Origin: Mycobacterium sp. DL440
GTDB taxonomy: Bacteria; Actinomycetota; Actinomycetes; Mycobacteriales; Mycobacteriaceae
Length of the DNA stretch: 64,000 nt
Reading direction: 5' to 3'
NCBI RefSeq assembly: GCF_011745145.1
Contig: NZ_CP050191.1
Span: 3,328,084-3,392,083, forward strand
In this document: positions 43,491 to 51,597 of the stretch, one piece after another
Layout: each line of letters opens with the position of its first letter
Position numbering within the stretch: the first letter of the stretch is position 1
Made by a program: the position numbers and the translations under genes
The notes under the pieces: generated by a model
What the model saw: only the letters and a program-made list of their open reading frames with translations
Told to the model about the DNA's origin: nothing
The model's database searches: none

Positions 43491-45143
43491 GTGACCCGTA
43501 CCGAGTCTCACCGAAACAACGAAGTCGACTGGGACAGCGAGGTCGACGTCGTCGTACTGGGCAGCGGTGGCGCCGGACTCACCGCGGCCCTGACCGCGTC
43601 GGTCAACGGCGCGTCGGTCGCGATCTACGAGAAGGCACCCACGGTTGGCGGCACGACCGCGGTCTCCGGCGGCATCGTGTGGATCCCCTCGCATGACCGC
43701 AGCGCCGACGGGCCGCTGCCGGTCTCCGACGCGGTGGACTATCTGCACGCCCAATCGCTCGGCTACCTGGATACCGACCTGGTGGACACTTTCGTGCGGA
43801 CCGGCCCGGCGATGCTCGATTTCGTCGAGGAACACAGCGAACTGCGATTCGCCGTCGCCGAGGGATTTCCCGACTACAAGCCCGAACTGCCGGGTGGACG
43901 GCCCGGCGGTGGCCGGTCGCTGAGCGCCGGCCCTGTGGACCTCGCCAAGCTCGGTGACTGGCGGGACCGGATCACCTCCTTTCCAGCGGATTTCAGCAAC
44001 GTCGGCATCGACGCGGAAACCCGTGCCCGCATTCACGCCGTGCACGACGATCCCGACGCCGACCTGTGTGTCGCCGGTACCGCACTGATCGCCGGCCTCC
44101 TGCGCGGCCTGCTCGATCGGGGCATCCAACCGGTCACCGAGGCCCGGGCCGTTGAGCTGATCGGTGATGCCGACGGCATCGAAGGGGTACTCATCGGTCT
44201 CAGCAGCTCCGGCGGCACCGACGTTCGTGTCCGCGCCCGCAACGGCGTGGTACTGGCCACCGGCGGCTTCGAATGGGACACCAAGCTGGTCGAGGCCTAC
44301 CTGCGCGGCCCAATGCGCGGCGCGGTGTCACCTCCGAACAACACCGGCGACGGGCTGCGGATGGCCATGGCACACGGCGCCGACCTGGCCAACATGGGTG
44401 AGGCGTGGTGGGTTCCGATCGTGCAACTCCCCGGCGACACCATCGACGGTCACCCCCGCAGCCGCAGCGTGCGCATGGAACGCACCCGGCCCCGCAGCGT
44501 CATCGTCAACCGGGCCGGCAAGCGCTTCCTCAACGAGGCGGGCGAATACAACTCGATGGCCGGAGCATTCCAGTACCTCGACCCCAAGCTCGGCTACGCC
44601 AACGATCCGGCCTGGATCGTGTTCGACTCCGTGCACCTCCAGCGCTACGGCTTCCTCGGCGTGGAACCCGGTGAGCCGGTACCGGATTGGTTCTGCGCGT
44701 CCGCCTCGCTCGCCGAACTCGGCGCCAAGACCGGTATCGACGCCGAGGGCCTGGCCGCCACCCTGGGCCGCTGGAATGACAACGTCGCCGCCGAGATCGA
44801 CCCGGATTTCGGCCGAGGATCCAGTGCCTACGACGGGTACTGGGGCGACAATTCGGCGGCCACCCCGGCCGGCCAGACGCTCGGTCCGCTCGACACCGCG
44901 CCGTTCTACGCGGTTCCGGTCAAGATCGGCGCGATGGGCACCAAGGGCGGCCCGCGCACCGACCGGGACGGCCGGGTCCTGCACGTCAGCGGCGCCCCGA
45001 TCCCGGGACTGTTCGCCGCGGGCAATGCGATGGGCGGGGTGACCGGCAAGGCCTACGGTGGCGCAGGCGGCACCCTGGGCCCGGCAATGGTGTTCGGTTA
45101 TCGCGCAGGGTGCGCCGCAGCGACGGGCAAGTCGGTGAGCTGA
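43491..45143 (+). CDS. KstD-like FAD-dependent dehydrogenase (second copy)
   Basis: Flavoprotein of about 550 residues, same family as the gene at 37344-39155 but clearly diverged. The FAD motif is VVVLGSGGAGLTAALTASVNG, then GGTTAVSGGIVWIPS. The C-terminal region APFYAVPVKIGAMGTKGGPR and GNAMGGVTGKAYGGAGGTLG is typical of KstD-type desaturases and fumarate reductase-like enzymes. I favour the GTG at 43491 for its spacing from AAGGG; an ATG at 43485 is close to the site. It lies just after IclR and converges with meaB. Two KstD-like enzymes in one island suggest two desaturation steps or two related substrates. Confidence 0.88.
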   Translation: MTRTESHRNNEVDWDSEVDVVVLGSGGAGLTAALTASVNGASVAIYEKAPTVGGTTAVSGGIVWIPSHDRSADGPLPVSDAVDYLHAQSLGYLDTDLVDTFVRTGPAMLDFVEEHSELRFAVAEGFPDYKPELPGGRPGGGRSLSAGPVDLAKLGDWRDRITSFPADFSNVGIDAETRARIHAVHDDPDADLCVAGTALIAGLLRGLLDRGIQPVTEARAVELIGDADGIEGVLIGLSSSGGTDVRVRARNGVVLATGGFEWDTKLVEAYLRGPMRGAVSPPNNTGDGLRMAMAHGADLANMGEAWWVPIVQLPGDTIDGHPRSRSVRMERTRPRSVIVNRAGKRFLNEAGEYNSMAGAFQYLDPKLGYANDPAWIVFDSVHLQRYGFLGVEPGEPVPDWFCASASLAELGAKTGIDAEGLAATLGRWNDNVAAEIDPDFGRGSSAYDGYWGDNSAATPAGQTLGPLDTAPFYAVPVKIGAMGTKGGPRTDRDGRVLHVSGAPIPGLFAAGNAMGGVTGKAYGGAGGTLGPAMVFGYRAGCAAATGKSVS

Positions 45144-45167
45144 TCAGCTACGGCCCGGGTCCGGGCG

Positions 45168-46046
45168 CTACCCGGCTGAATCCGCGATCAATTGCGCCGC
45201 AGCGCTGTACGGGTCGGTGGTGCCGTCGGCCACGGCGGCGGCCAGCCCGTCCAGCTCGCCGTGGTTGCGCAGCAAGGTCTGGGCCAGCGAAAGGATCTGG
45301 GTCCGGGCGCGTGCGGCGCGCCGCGCCGCAGTGTCGGACCGGTGGTGGGCGTCGATGGCCTCGACCAGCTCGGTCAGCCCATCCCCTTGGGCTGCAACAA
45401 GTTTGAGTACGGGCACGCTGGCCTCGGCCCGCAGGTCGCGGGCGGTCTGATCGGCCCCCTCGCGGTCGGCCTTGTTCACCACCACCAGATCGGCGACCTC
45501 AAGCAGCCCGGCCTTGGCAGCCTGCACGGCGTCCCCCGCACCGGGATTGAGTATCACCACCGTCGGGTCGGCGATCGCGGCGATCTCGATCTCCGACTGC
45601 CCCACACCTACGGTCTCCAGCACGATCAGGTCGTAGGACAAGGCGGCCAGCAGGCGGATCGCCGCGGGTACCGCGGCGGCCAGTCCGCCCAGATGCCCAC
45701 GGGTGGCCACCGACCGGATCAGCACGTCGGGGTCATTGATGTGGGCAGCCATCCGGATCCGGTCGCCCAGTAGCGCACCCCCGCTGTACGGGGACGACGG
45801 ATCCACCGCGAGCACGGCGACCCGCAGACCGCGCTCTCGGTACGCGCCGACGAGAGCGCCGACCGTCGTCGACTTTCCGGCCCCAGGCGGGCCGGTGATC
45901 CCGATGACGCGCGGAGATGCCGGGCCGAGCACCGCCAGAACCTCGTCGCGACGGTCGCTTTCGACCAAGCTCAGCAATCGCCCCACGGCACGCTGGGATC
46001 CGCCGCGCGCCGCGGTGATGAGTTCTTCGATGTTGTACTTCGCCAT
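45168..46046 (-). CDS. meaB: MeaB/ArgK-type GTPase chaperone of a B12-dependent mutase
   Basis: P-loop G-protein of 292 residues of the MeaB (ArgK/YgfD) family, which guards the loading and repair of adenosylcobalamin-dependent acyl-CoA mutases. The Walker A motif is ITGPPGAGKSTTVGALVG near residues 50-67. The switch region has GVGQSEIEIAAIADP, and the base-specificity motif is VVNKADREG. The ATG at 46046 is used; extension to 46112 overlaps the thiolase. It lies 11 bases after the thiolase and about 9 kb from the B12-subunit and mutase genes at 55483-57470, which it probably serves. Its location within the same regulon supports that. Confidence 0.9.
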   Translation of the reverse strand: MAKYNIEELITAARGGSQRAVGRLLSLVESDRRDEVLAVLGPASPRVIGITGPPGAGKSTTVGALVGAYRERGLRVAVLAVDPSSPYSGGALLGDRIRMAAHINDPDVLIRSVATRGHLGGLAAAVPAAIRLLAALSYDLIVLETVGVGQSEIEIAAIADPTVVILNPGAGDAVQAAKAGLLEVADLVVVNKADREGADQTARDLRAEASVPVLKLVAAQGDGLTELVEAIDAHHRSDTAARRAARARTQILSLAQTLLRNHGELDGLAAAVADGTTDPYSAAAQLIADSAG

Positions 46047-46057
46047 CACGGTTGACA

Positions 46058-47218
46058 CTACGACGAAGGCACCTCGATGACCGTCGCCGAGCCCATACCG
46101 CCGCCGGCGCACATCGCGGCCACGCCGATACCTCCCCCGCGCCGGCGCAACTCATGGACCATGGTGGCCAGCATGCGAGCCCCGGTGGCGGCCACCGGAT
46201 GGCCCAGCGAGCACCCGCTGCCGCTGACGTTGACGATCTCGGGGTTGAGGTCGAGCAGCTTGATGGTGGCGACGCACATCGCCGCGAACGCCTCGTTGAT
46301 CTCGAACAGGTCCACGTCGGACAGTGAAAGACCGGCCCGGCCAAGGGCTTTGGTGATCGCCTCAACGGGCGCCAGCCCGGTCGAGGCCGGGTCCACGCCC
46401 ACCGAGGCCCACGACTTGATGGTGGCCAGGGCCGGCAATCCGAGTTCGTCGCTGGCGATGGTCAGCAGTGCCGCCGCGTCGTTGGCGCCGCACGCATTGC
46501 CTGCAGTGATGGAGAATCCGTCGATCTCGGGATGCAGCGGCTTGAGCGCGGCCAGCTTCTCCACGGTGGTGTCACGGCGCGGATGCTCGTCGGTGTCGAA
46601 GAGACCGTGAGGCGTGTTGATCGGGACGATCTCTTCGGAGAACCGGCCCTCGTCGATCGCCGCGACGGCCTTGAGGTGTGAGCCCAGCGCCCATTCATCC
46701 ATCTCCTCGCGACTCACCCCGGCCTTCACCGCGGCGTTCCAGCCGACCGTGATCGACATGTCCATGTTCGGCGCATCCGGTCGGTCCGGATGGGTGGGTG
46801 GGAACCAGTTCACCCACTCGGCATCCTTCGCACTGCTGGCCGCCCGGATGAACCGCGGTGAGGTGGAGGCCGAGTTGACCCCGCCTGCCAGGATCAACTG
46901 GTCCATCCCGGCGCGGATGCTGGCCGCGGCGCTCTGCACGGCGGCTTGCCCGGCCGCGCAGTGCCGGTTGATCGACGCACCGGGGACCGTGGTGAGGCCG
47001 GCGGTGATCGCAGCGTGACGGGCGATGACGCCGCCGCCGTACAGACCTTCGCCCAGAATCACGTCGTCCACTGATCCGGTGAGGTCGGCAGGCATGTTCT
47101 CCAACGCTGCCCGCACCACGTGGTCGGCCAGCTCGTAGGCATCCGTATCGCGCAACGTGCCCTTCTTTGCTGTGCCGATGGCGGTACGCAACGCGGACAC
47201 GATGACGGCTTCAGGCAT
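46058..47218 (-). CDS. Acetyl-CoA C-acyltransferase (thiolase)
   Basis: Thiolase of 386 residues. The nucleophilic cysteine is Cys87 in NRHCAAGQAAVQSAA, with NEAFAAMCVAT, GCSLGHPVAATGA and the second cysteine in AAMCAGGGMG. It cleaves a 3-ketoacyl-CoA. The ATG at 47218 lies just downstream of the promoter palindrome at 47246, while an in-frame extension to 47428 would run through the divergent SDR and is rejected. It is the first gene of a two-gene unit with meaB. It is distinct from the thiolase at 5285-6442 and has a different substrate-loop sequence. Confidence 0.92.
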   Translation of the reverse strand: MPEAVIVSALRTAIGTAKKGTLRDTDAYELADHVVRAALENMPADLTGSVDDVILGEGLYGGGVIARHAAITAGLTTVPGASINRHCAAGQAAVQSAAASIRAGMDQLILAGGVNSASTSPRFIRAASSAKDAEWVNWFPPTHPDRPDAPNMDMSITVGWNAAVKAGVSREEMDEWALGSHLKAVAAIDEGRFSEEIVPINTPHGLFDTDEHPRRDTTVEKLAALKPLHPEIDGFSITAGNACGANDAAALLTIASDELGLPALATIKSWASVGVDPASTGLAPVEAITKALGRAGLSLSDVDLFEINEAFAAMCVATIKLLDLNPEIVNVSGSGCSLGHPVAATGARMLATMVHELRRRGGGIGVAAMCAGGGMGSATVIEVPSS

Positions 47219-47245
47219 TGATCTGCTCCCTGGTTCACCCGGTAA

Positions 47246-47260
47246 GAGAATGCTATTCTC
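47246..47260. promoter_or_regulatory. GAGAA-N5-TTCTC operator-like palindrome
   Basis: GAGAATGCTATTCTC lies in the 79-base divergent gap between the thiolase (47218) and the SDR (47298), close enough to both starts to control both directions. Confidence 0.7.
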
Positions 47261-47297
47261 GCAGTCAGAGAGTGTCAGTTGCAAGAAGGGGAACCGT

Positions 47298-48062
47298 ATG
47301 CAAATCGCCGGGAGTTCTGCGATCGTCGTCGGCGGTGCGGGCGGCTTGGGAGAAGCGACCGTCCGCCGCCTGCAGGCAGCGGGCGCCAAGGTGGTCGTCG
47401 CAGACCTGGCCGACGAGAAGGGCGCCAAGCTGGAGAACGAGTTGGGGGTGCGCTATGTGCCCACCGACGCCACCTCCGAGGAGTCCGTGCTCGCGGCCAT
47501 CGCTGAGGCTGAAGCCCTTGCCCCGCTCCGTATCTCGGTAGACACCCACGGCGGCCCGGCCGCCGGCGGCCGTCTCGTCGGCAAGGACGGGTCCCCTCTG
47601 GATCTCGACGGCTTCAAGAAGACCATCGAGTTCTACCTGACCGCGGTGTTCAACGTCATGCGACTGTCGGCCGCGGCGATCGCCAAGACCGAACCGCTGG
47701 AGGAAGGCGGCCGCGGCGTCATCGTCAACACCGCATCGATCGCCGGGTACGAGGGCCAGATCGGCCAGCTGCCCTACTCGGCCGCCAAGGGCGGCGTCCT
47801 CGGCATGACGCTCGTCGCCGCGCGCGACCTGTCGCCGCTGGGCATCCGGGTCTGCACGATCGCCCCTGGCACCATCAACACCCCCGCCTACGGCAAGGCC
47901 GCTGATCAGCTGGAGCAGTACTGGGGTCCGCAGGTGCCGTTCCCCAAGCGGATGGGCCGATCGACCGAGTATGCCCAGCTGGCGCAGAGCATCATCGAAA
48001 ACGACTACCTCAACGGCGAAATCATCCGCCTCGATGGGGCATTGCGTTTCCCGCCCAAGTAA
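47298..48062 (+). CDS. SDR-family 3-hydroxyacyl-CoA dehydrogenase-like (HSD10 type)
   Basis: SDR of 254 residues resembling type-10 17-beta-hydroxysteroid/3-hydroxyacyl-CoA dehydrogenases. The cofactor motif is [16 protein letters not shown]. Active-site residues are in [11 protein letters not shown] (Ser) and [15 protein letters not shown] (Tyr/Lys). The segment [17 protein letters not shown] is typical of the HSD10 group. The ATG at 47298 has AGAAGGGG upstream, and an in-frame ATG-containing extension to 47157 is antisense to the thiolase. It is divergent from a thiolase and shares an operator repeat with it. Oxidation of a 3-hydroxyacyl-CoA just before thiolysis is the natural inference. 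Confidence 0.9.
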   Translation: MQIAGSSAIVVGGAGGLGEATVRRLQAAGAKVVVADLADEKGAKLENELGVRYVPTDATSEESVLAAIAEAEALAPLRISVDTHGGPAAGGRLVGKDGSPLDLDGFKKTIEFYLTAVFNVMRLSAAAIAKTEPLEEGGRGVIVNTASIAGYEGQIGQLPYSAAKGGVLGMTLVAARDLSPLGIRVCTIAPGTINTPAYGKAADQLEQYWGPQVPFPKRMGRSTEYAQLAQSIIENDYLNGEIIRLDGALRFPPK

Positions 48063-48077
48063 TAGCCCAAGTAATAG
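48054..48077 (+). repeat. 12-bp tandem duplication over a stop codon
   Basis: CCCAAGTAATAG occurs twice back to back at the end of the HSD10-like SDR. The first copy contains its TAA stop. It is a small tandem duplication in the gap to the next SDR and probably has no function. Confidence 0.8.
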
Positions 48078-48086
48078 TCTGTCGCG

Positions 48087-48827
48087 ATGACCTTGACCGG
48101 AAAGGTTGCCTTCGTCGCCGGGGCCAGCCGCGGTATCGGCGCCACCATCGCTCGAACACTGGCCGCCGAAGGGGCCGCGGTCGCGGTCGCGGCCCGTTCG
48201 AAGGAGCAGGGCAAGCTGCCCGGCACCATCGGATCGGTGGCCGCGGCCGTCAACGATGCGGGCGGGCGGGCTCTGCCGGTCGCCTGCGACGTCACTGACG
48301 AGGAATCAGTGAACAAAGCTGTCGCCCGCACAGTTTCGGAATTCGGCGGTATCGACATCCTCGTGGCCAATGCCGGTGTGCTGTGGCTCGGCCCGATCGA
48401 GACGACGCCGCTCAAGCGCTGGCAATTGTGCCTGGACGTGAACCTCACCGGTGTGTTCCTGGTGACCAAGGCCGTCATCCCCGAGGTGCGCAAGCGTGGC
48501 GGCGGGTCGCTCATCGCGATCACCACGACCGGCGTCGATATGGTCGAGCACGGTGCCAACGCCTACTGGGTGTCCAAGGCCGCAGCCGAGCGTTTGTATC
48601 TCGGCCTGGCCGCTGAGCTGCGCGACGACAACATCGCGGTCAACTGCCTGAGCCCCTCACGGGTGGTGCTGACCGAAGGCTGGCAGGCCGGCGGCAGCGG
48701 GCTGCAGATCCCGGACGAGATGGTCGAGCCGCCAGAAGCCATGGGCCGCGCGGCCGTACGACTGGCCGGTCAAGATGCCAGTGGTGTCACCGGCACCGTC
48801 CAGCGCTCCGAAGCCCTCACCTTCTGA
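48087..48827 (+). CDS. Short-chain dehydrogenase/reductase
   Basis: SDR of 246 residues. The cofactor motif is VAGASRGIGATIARTLA, followed by EQGKLPGTIGS. The NAG motif is VANAGVLW. The catalytic tyrosine and lysine appear in ANAYWVSKAAAERL, and the serine position reads LIAITTTGVDMV, where threonine replaces the usual serine. The family tail after the VDGG position is missing, so it is a slightly atypical member. It lies 24 bases behind the HSD10-like gene and is probably on the same transcript; no clear Shine-Dalgarno sequence was seen. It ends at a long perfect palindrome. The substrate is unknown. Confidence 0.85.
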   Translation: MTLTGKVAFVAGASRGIGATIARTLAAEGAAVAVAARSKEQGKLPGTIGSVAAAVNDAGGRALPVACDVTDEESVNKAVARTVSEFGGIDILVANAGVLWLGPIETTPLKRWQLCLDVNLTGVFLVTKAVIPEVRKRGGGSLIAITTTGVDMVEHGANAYWVSKAAAERLYLGLAAELRDDNIAVNCLSPSRVVLTEGWQAGGSGLQIPDEMVEPPEAMGRAAVRLAGQDASGVTGTVQRSEALTF

Positions 48828-48830
48828 CGC

Positions 48831-48888
48831 CGAGCAGACGCAAACCCGTACCTTTTCGCTTGGAAAGGTACGGGTTTGCGTCTGCTCG
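48831..48888. terminator. Perfect 25-bp inverted repeat, convergent terminator (family copy 3)
   Basis: Positions 48831-48855 and 48864-48888 are exact reverse complements around an eight-base loop (TCGCTTGG). The arms start with CGAGCAGACGC. It lies between converging genes, and is expected to terminate both transcripts. It shares its ends with copies at 17154, 22568 and 60385. Confidence 0.85.
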
Positions 48889-48899
48889 CGGGGCTGGTG

Positions 48900-49664
48900 T
48901 CAGTCCTTGGCGATCAGGCCATCAACGATCCGATTGAAATCGGCAGTGCCGAACGAGACGTACTCGGCAAGGTTGGCGTAGTCCAGCGACGCCATCACCT
49001 GCTGCTCCAGCTGGATGTTCATCAACCGTTTGGTGGCCTCGACCGCCTGCTTGGGCAGGTCAATGAGCTTCTTGGCGCAGGCGATCGCCTCCGAAAGCGG
49101 ATCCTCCACCACATGATTGGCCAGACCGAGCTCCAGTGCCCGCTGGGCCTTGATCCGCACACCCGTCAGCGCAAACTCCTTGGCCTGCAACAGGCTGATC
49201 TGCGAGCCCCACACCAGAGGACCTCCGTCGGCGGCCACCAGGCCGATCTGCACGTGCGGATCGGCGAAGTGCGCGGTCTCCGCCATGTAGACGACGTCGG
49301 ACAGCGCGGCCAGGCTGCATCCCAGCCCCACTGCCGGGCCGTTCACCGCGGCCACGACCGGGATCCGGCACCGCACCATGCCGATGACGAGGTCACGACC
49401 GTGCTTGATCGTCTTCTGGCGCAACGCCTCGTCGCGACGCAGCTCGTCGAGGTAATTGAAGTCCCCGCCGGCCGAAAATGCCCGTCCCGCACCGGTGATC
49501 ACTGCCGCACGCGCGTCGGCATCCTCATTGAGCGCTTCCCACAGCCGCGCCAGCCCGACATGCAGGTTGTCGTTGACCGCGTTGAGTGCATCGGGGCGGT
49601 TCAGCGTGATGATGCGCAGGGCACCGTCGGCCTGCACATCGATTTCTTCTGGCATTCCGTACAT
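48900..49664 (-). CDS. Enoyl-CoA hydratase (crotonase family)
   Basis: Crotonase of 254 residues. Family segments are IITLNRPDALNAVNDN, AFSAGGDFNYLDEL and NGPAVGLGCSLAALSDVV. The second catalytic region FADPHVQIGLVAADGG keeps a histidine/valine pattern rather than the glutamate of standard hydratases, so a dienoyl-CoA isomerase or related reaction is possible. The ATG at 49664 has GGGAG upstream and starts immediately before the dehydrogenase stop. It is the last gene of a four-gene minus-strand operon with an acyl-CoA ligase and a two-subunit acyl-CoA dehydrogenase, giving activation, dehydrogenation and hydration in sequence. Confidence 0.88.
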   Translation of the reverse strand: MYGMPEEIDVQADGALRIITLNRPDALNAVNDNLHVGLARLWEALNEDADARAAVITGAGRAFSAGGDFNYLDELRRDEALRQKTIKHGRDLVIGMVRCRIPVVAAVNGPAVGLGCSLAALSDVVYMAETAHFADPHVQIGLVAADGGPLVWGSQISLLQAKEFALTGVRIKAQRALELGLANHVVEDPLSEAIACAKKLIDLPKQAVEATKRLMNIQLEQQVMASLDYANLAEYVSFGTADFNRIVDGLIAKD

Positions 49665-50768
49665 CTAGACTCCCAGCCCGAGGATTCGTGACGCGATGAT
49701 GTTCTTCTGGATCTGCGACGTACCACCCATGACGCTCTGCGCCCGGCTGTACAGATACGCGCTGAGTAGCTCGGGGTCCGTGGTTCCGGCTACCGAGAGT
49801 GCAGCGTGCCCGACGGACTGCTCGACCCAGGTCATGAGCAGCTTGTCCAGCGAGCCGTCCGGACCGTGCTTGAGCCCGTCGAGCTGTTCGGACAGCCGGC
49901 GTCGCACATGCAGGCGCAGCATCTCGGCCTGCACTCCGGCCCAGGCGAGGTCTTCGGGAACATTGCCGCCAGCGCTTTCGACCCGAGAGGCCATCTCCCG
50001 CACGAGCTTTCCGTAGCGCGCCGAATAGCCGAGGGTCGACGGTTCGCGCTCATGGCTGACCACAGTCATGGCGAGGCGCCAACCGTCGCCCGGCTCACCC
50101 ACCATGTTCGAGGCCGGCACCACCGCACCGTCGAACGCCACCTGCCCGAACTCCGTGGTGACACCGTTGATCATCTGCAGCGGCCGCTGTTCGATGCTGT
50201 CCTGGTGCATCGACACGATGAACGCCGAGATACCTTTGTGTCGCGCGACATCCTTGTCGGTGCGGGCCAGCACCAGGCACCAGTCCGCCACGTCGGAATA
50301 GCTCGTCCAGATCTTGTGACCGTTGATGACGTAGTTGTCGCCATCGCGCGTCGCCGTCGTCGTCAACGACGCGAGGTCAGAACCCGCACCGGGTTCTGAA
50401 AAGCCCTGGCACCAGCGCTCGGTGCCATTGATCATGCCCGGCAGGAACCGCTGCTGCAGTTCCTTGCTGCCGTGGTGGCCAAGGCCCACCACCAGATAGC
50501 CGAGGCTGGGCCGGGGCGGAGCACCGGCCCGGGCCAGCTCCTCGTCGACGATGACGTCGTAAACCGGCGCCAGGTCCTGGCCGCCGAACTCCTTGGGCCA
50601 CGAAGTGCCGAAAAACCCTGCGGCATAGAGGGCCTGATGCCACTCCCCCATGCGCGCCCAGTAATCGTCGCCCGATGCCTTGAAGGACGCGGCGTTGTCG
50701 GCCAGCCAGGTCCGCAACCGGTCCCGGAAGGCGGCTTCCTCAGATGAATCACGAAAGTCCAAGATCAC
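49665..50768 (-). CDS. Acyl-CoA dehydrogenase, larger subunit of a pair
   Basis: Acyl-CoA dehydrogenase of 367 residues in the tandem-pair class. Signatures are GFSEPGAGSDLASLTTTAT, NGHKIWTSYSDV and the C-terminal AQSVMGGTSQIQKNIIASR, where the usual IYEGT glutamate is glycine. It overlaps the short partner by 20 bases. Architecture matches the two-subunit enzymes used by mycobacteria for ring-bearing CoA esters. It is the second such pair in the window, next to a ligase and a crotonase. The acyl-CoA formed by the ligase is its probable substrate. Confidence 0.9.
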   Translation of the reverse strand: MILDFRDSSEEAAFRDRLRTWLADNAASFKASGDDYWARMGEWHQALYAAGFFGTSWPKEFGGQDLAPVYDVIVDEELARAGAPPRPSLGYLVVGLGHHGSKELQQRFLPGMINGTERWCQGFSEPGAGSDLASLTTTATRDGDNYVINGHKIWTSYSDVADWCLVLARTDKDVARHKGISAFIVSMHQDSIEQRPLQMINGVTTEFGQVAFDGAVVPASNMVGEPGDGWRLAMTVVSHEREPSTLGYSARYGKLVREMASRVESAGGNVPEDLAWAGVQAEMLRLHVRRRLSEQLDGLKHGPDGSLDKLLMTWVEQSVGHAALSVAGTTDPELLSAYLYSRAQSVMGGTSQIQKNIIASRILGLGV

Positions 50769-51597
50769 TGACCTCCAAGTCCTTCAGCTTGACGGGCCAC
50801 AACTCGGTGGCCACCAGAACCCGGCGCAAGTACACGTGCGCCAGGCATTCCCAGGTGTTTCCGATGCCGCCATGCACCTGAATCGCCGTCTCGCACACTG
50901 TCCGTGCGGCGCGCGCACAGTAGACCTTGGCGATCTTTGCGGCGCGGACAGCCTCGCCTGCCGGCAGCTCGTCGACAGCCCACGCCGCATGACGTAGCAC
51001 GCTGATCGATCCCTCGATCAGGGCGAGCCCCTCGGCGAGCAGATGCGCGACAGCCTGGTACGAGCCGATCGTCGAGCCGTACTGCTCACGGACTTTCGCG
51101 TAGTCCACGGCCAGCGCGTGCACACCGCGGGCGGCACCGACCAGGTCGGCGCTCGTGGCGGCGAGCGCCAGCGCCCGCCAGCGCAGGGCGTCCTCGTCCG
51201 ACAGTTCGCCGAGCTCGGCGGGCGACTCGACAGCGCCCGCGGTGCTGCGGGTCAGATCCACACCGGCGGTGGCGGCCTCGCCCCCGCGAGACTCTCGCAA
51301 GCCGACCACCTTCACCTCACGATCGAGCCGACGAGCCAGATCGTCCGCGAGCACAGGCCCGAGGAACGGCACGTCGACCAGACCGCGCCCGAACTCTTCG
51401 GCGACGATCGCCACTTCCACACCGGAGGCGCCGTCGGAACGCAGGGTGCGCCACTCGGTGGCAGCGACCGTACTTTCCAACCGGGCGATCCGGCTCTCAT
51501 CCGACAATTCCTGGACCGCATCCGGTCCCAGGTCGTCGGCCAGTTTCGCTGCGGCCTCTCGCAGCTGCTGCTGTTCAGACGTCAGACGAACGTCCAT
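50749..51597 (-). CDS. Acyl-CoA dehydrogenase, shorter partner subunit
   Basis: Shortened acyl-CoA dehydrogenase homologue of 282 residues. N-terminal MDVRLTSEQQQLREAAAKLA is followed by a reduced middle domain and a recognisable C-terminal helical domain (YAKVREQYGSTIGSYQAVAH, QVHGGIGNTWECLAHVYLRR). The form is that of the second subunit in alpha2beta2 acyl-CoA dehydrogenases. AAGGAG sits upstream of the ATG inside the ligase gene, giving a 23-base overlap there and 20 bases with the larger subunit. Its close coupling to both suggests equal amounts are made. Confidence 0.88.
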   Translation of the reverse strand: MDVRLTSEQQQLREAAAKLADDLGPDAVQELSDESRIARLESTVAATEWRTLRSDGASGVEVAIVAEEFGRGLVDVPFLGPVLADDLARRLDREVKVVGLRESRGGEAATAGVDLTRSTAGAVESPAELGELSDEDALRWRALALAATSADLVGAARGVHALAVDYAKVREQYGSTIGSYQAVAHLLAEGLALIEGSISVLRHAAWAVDELPAGEAVRAAKIAKVYCARAARTVCETAIQVHGGIGNTWECLAHVYLRRVLVATELWPVKLKDLEVSDLGLS

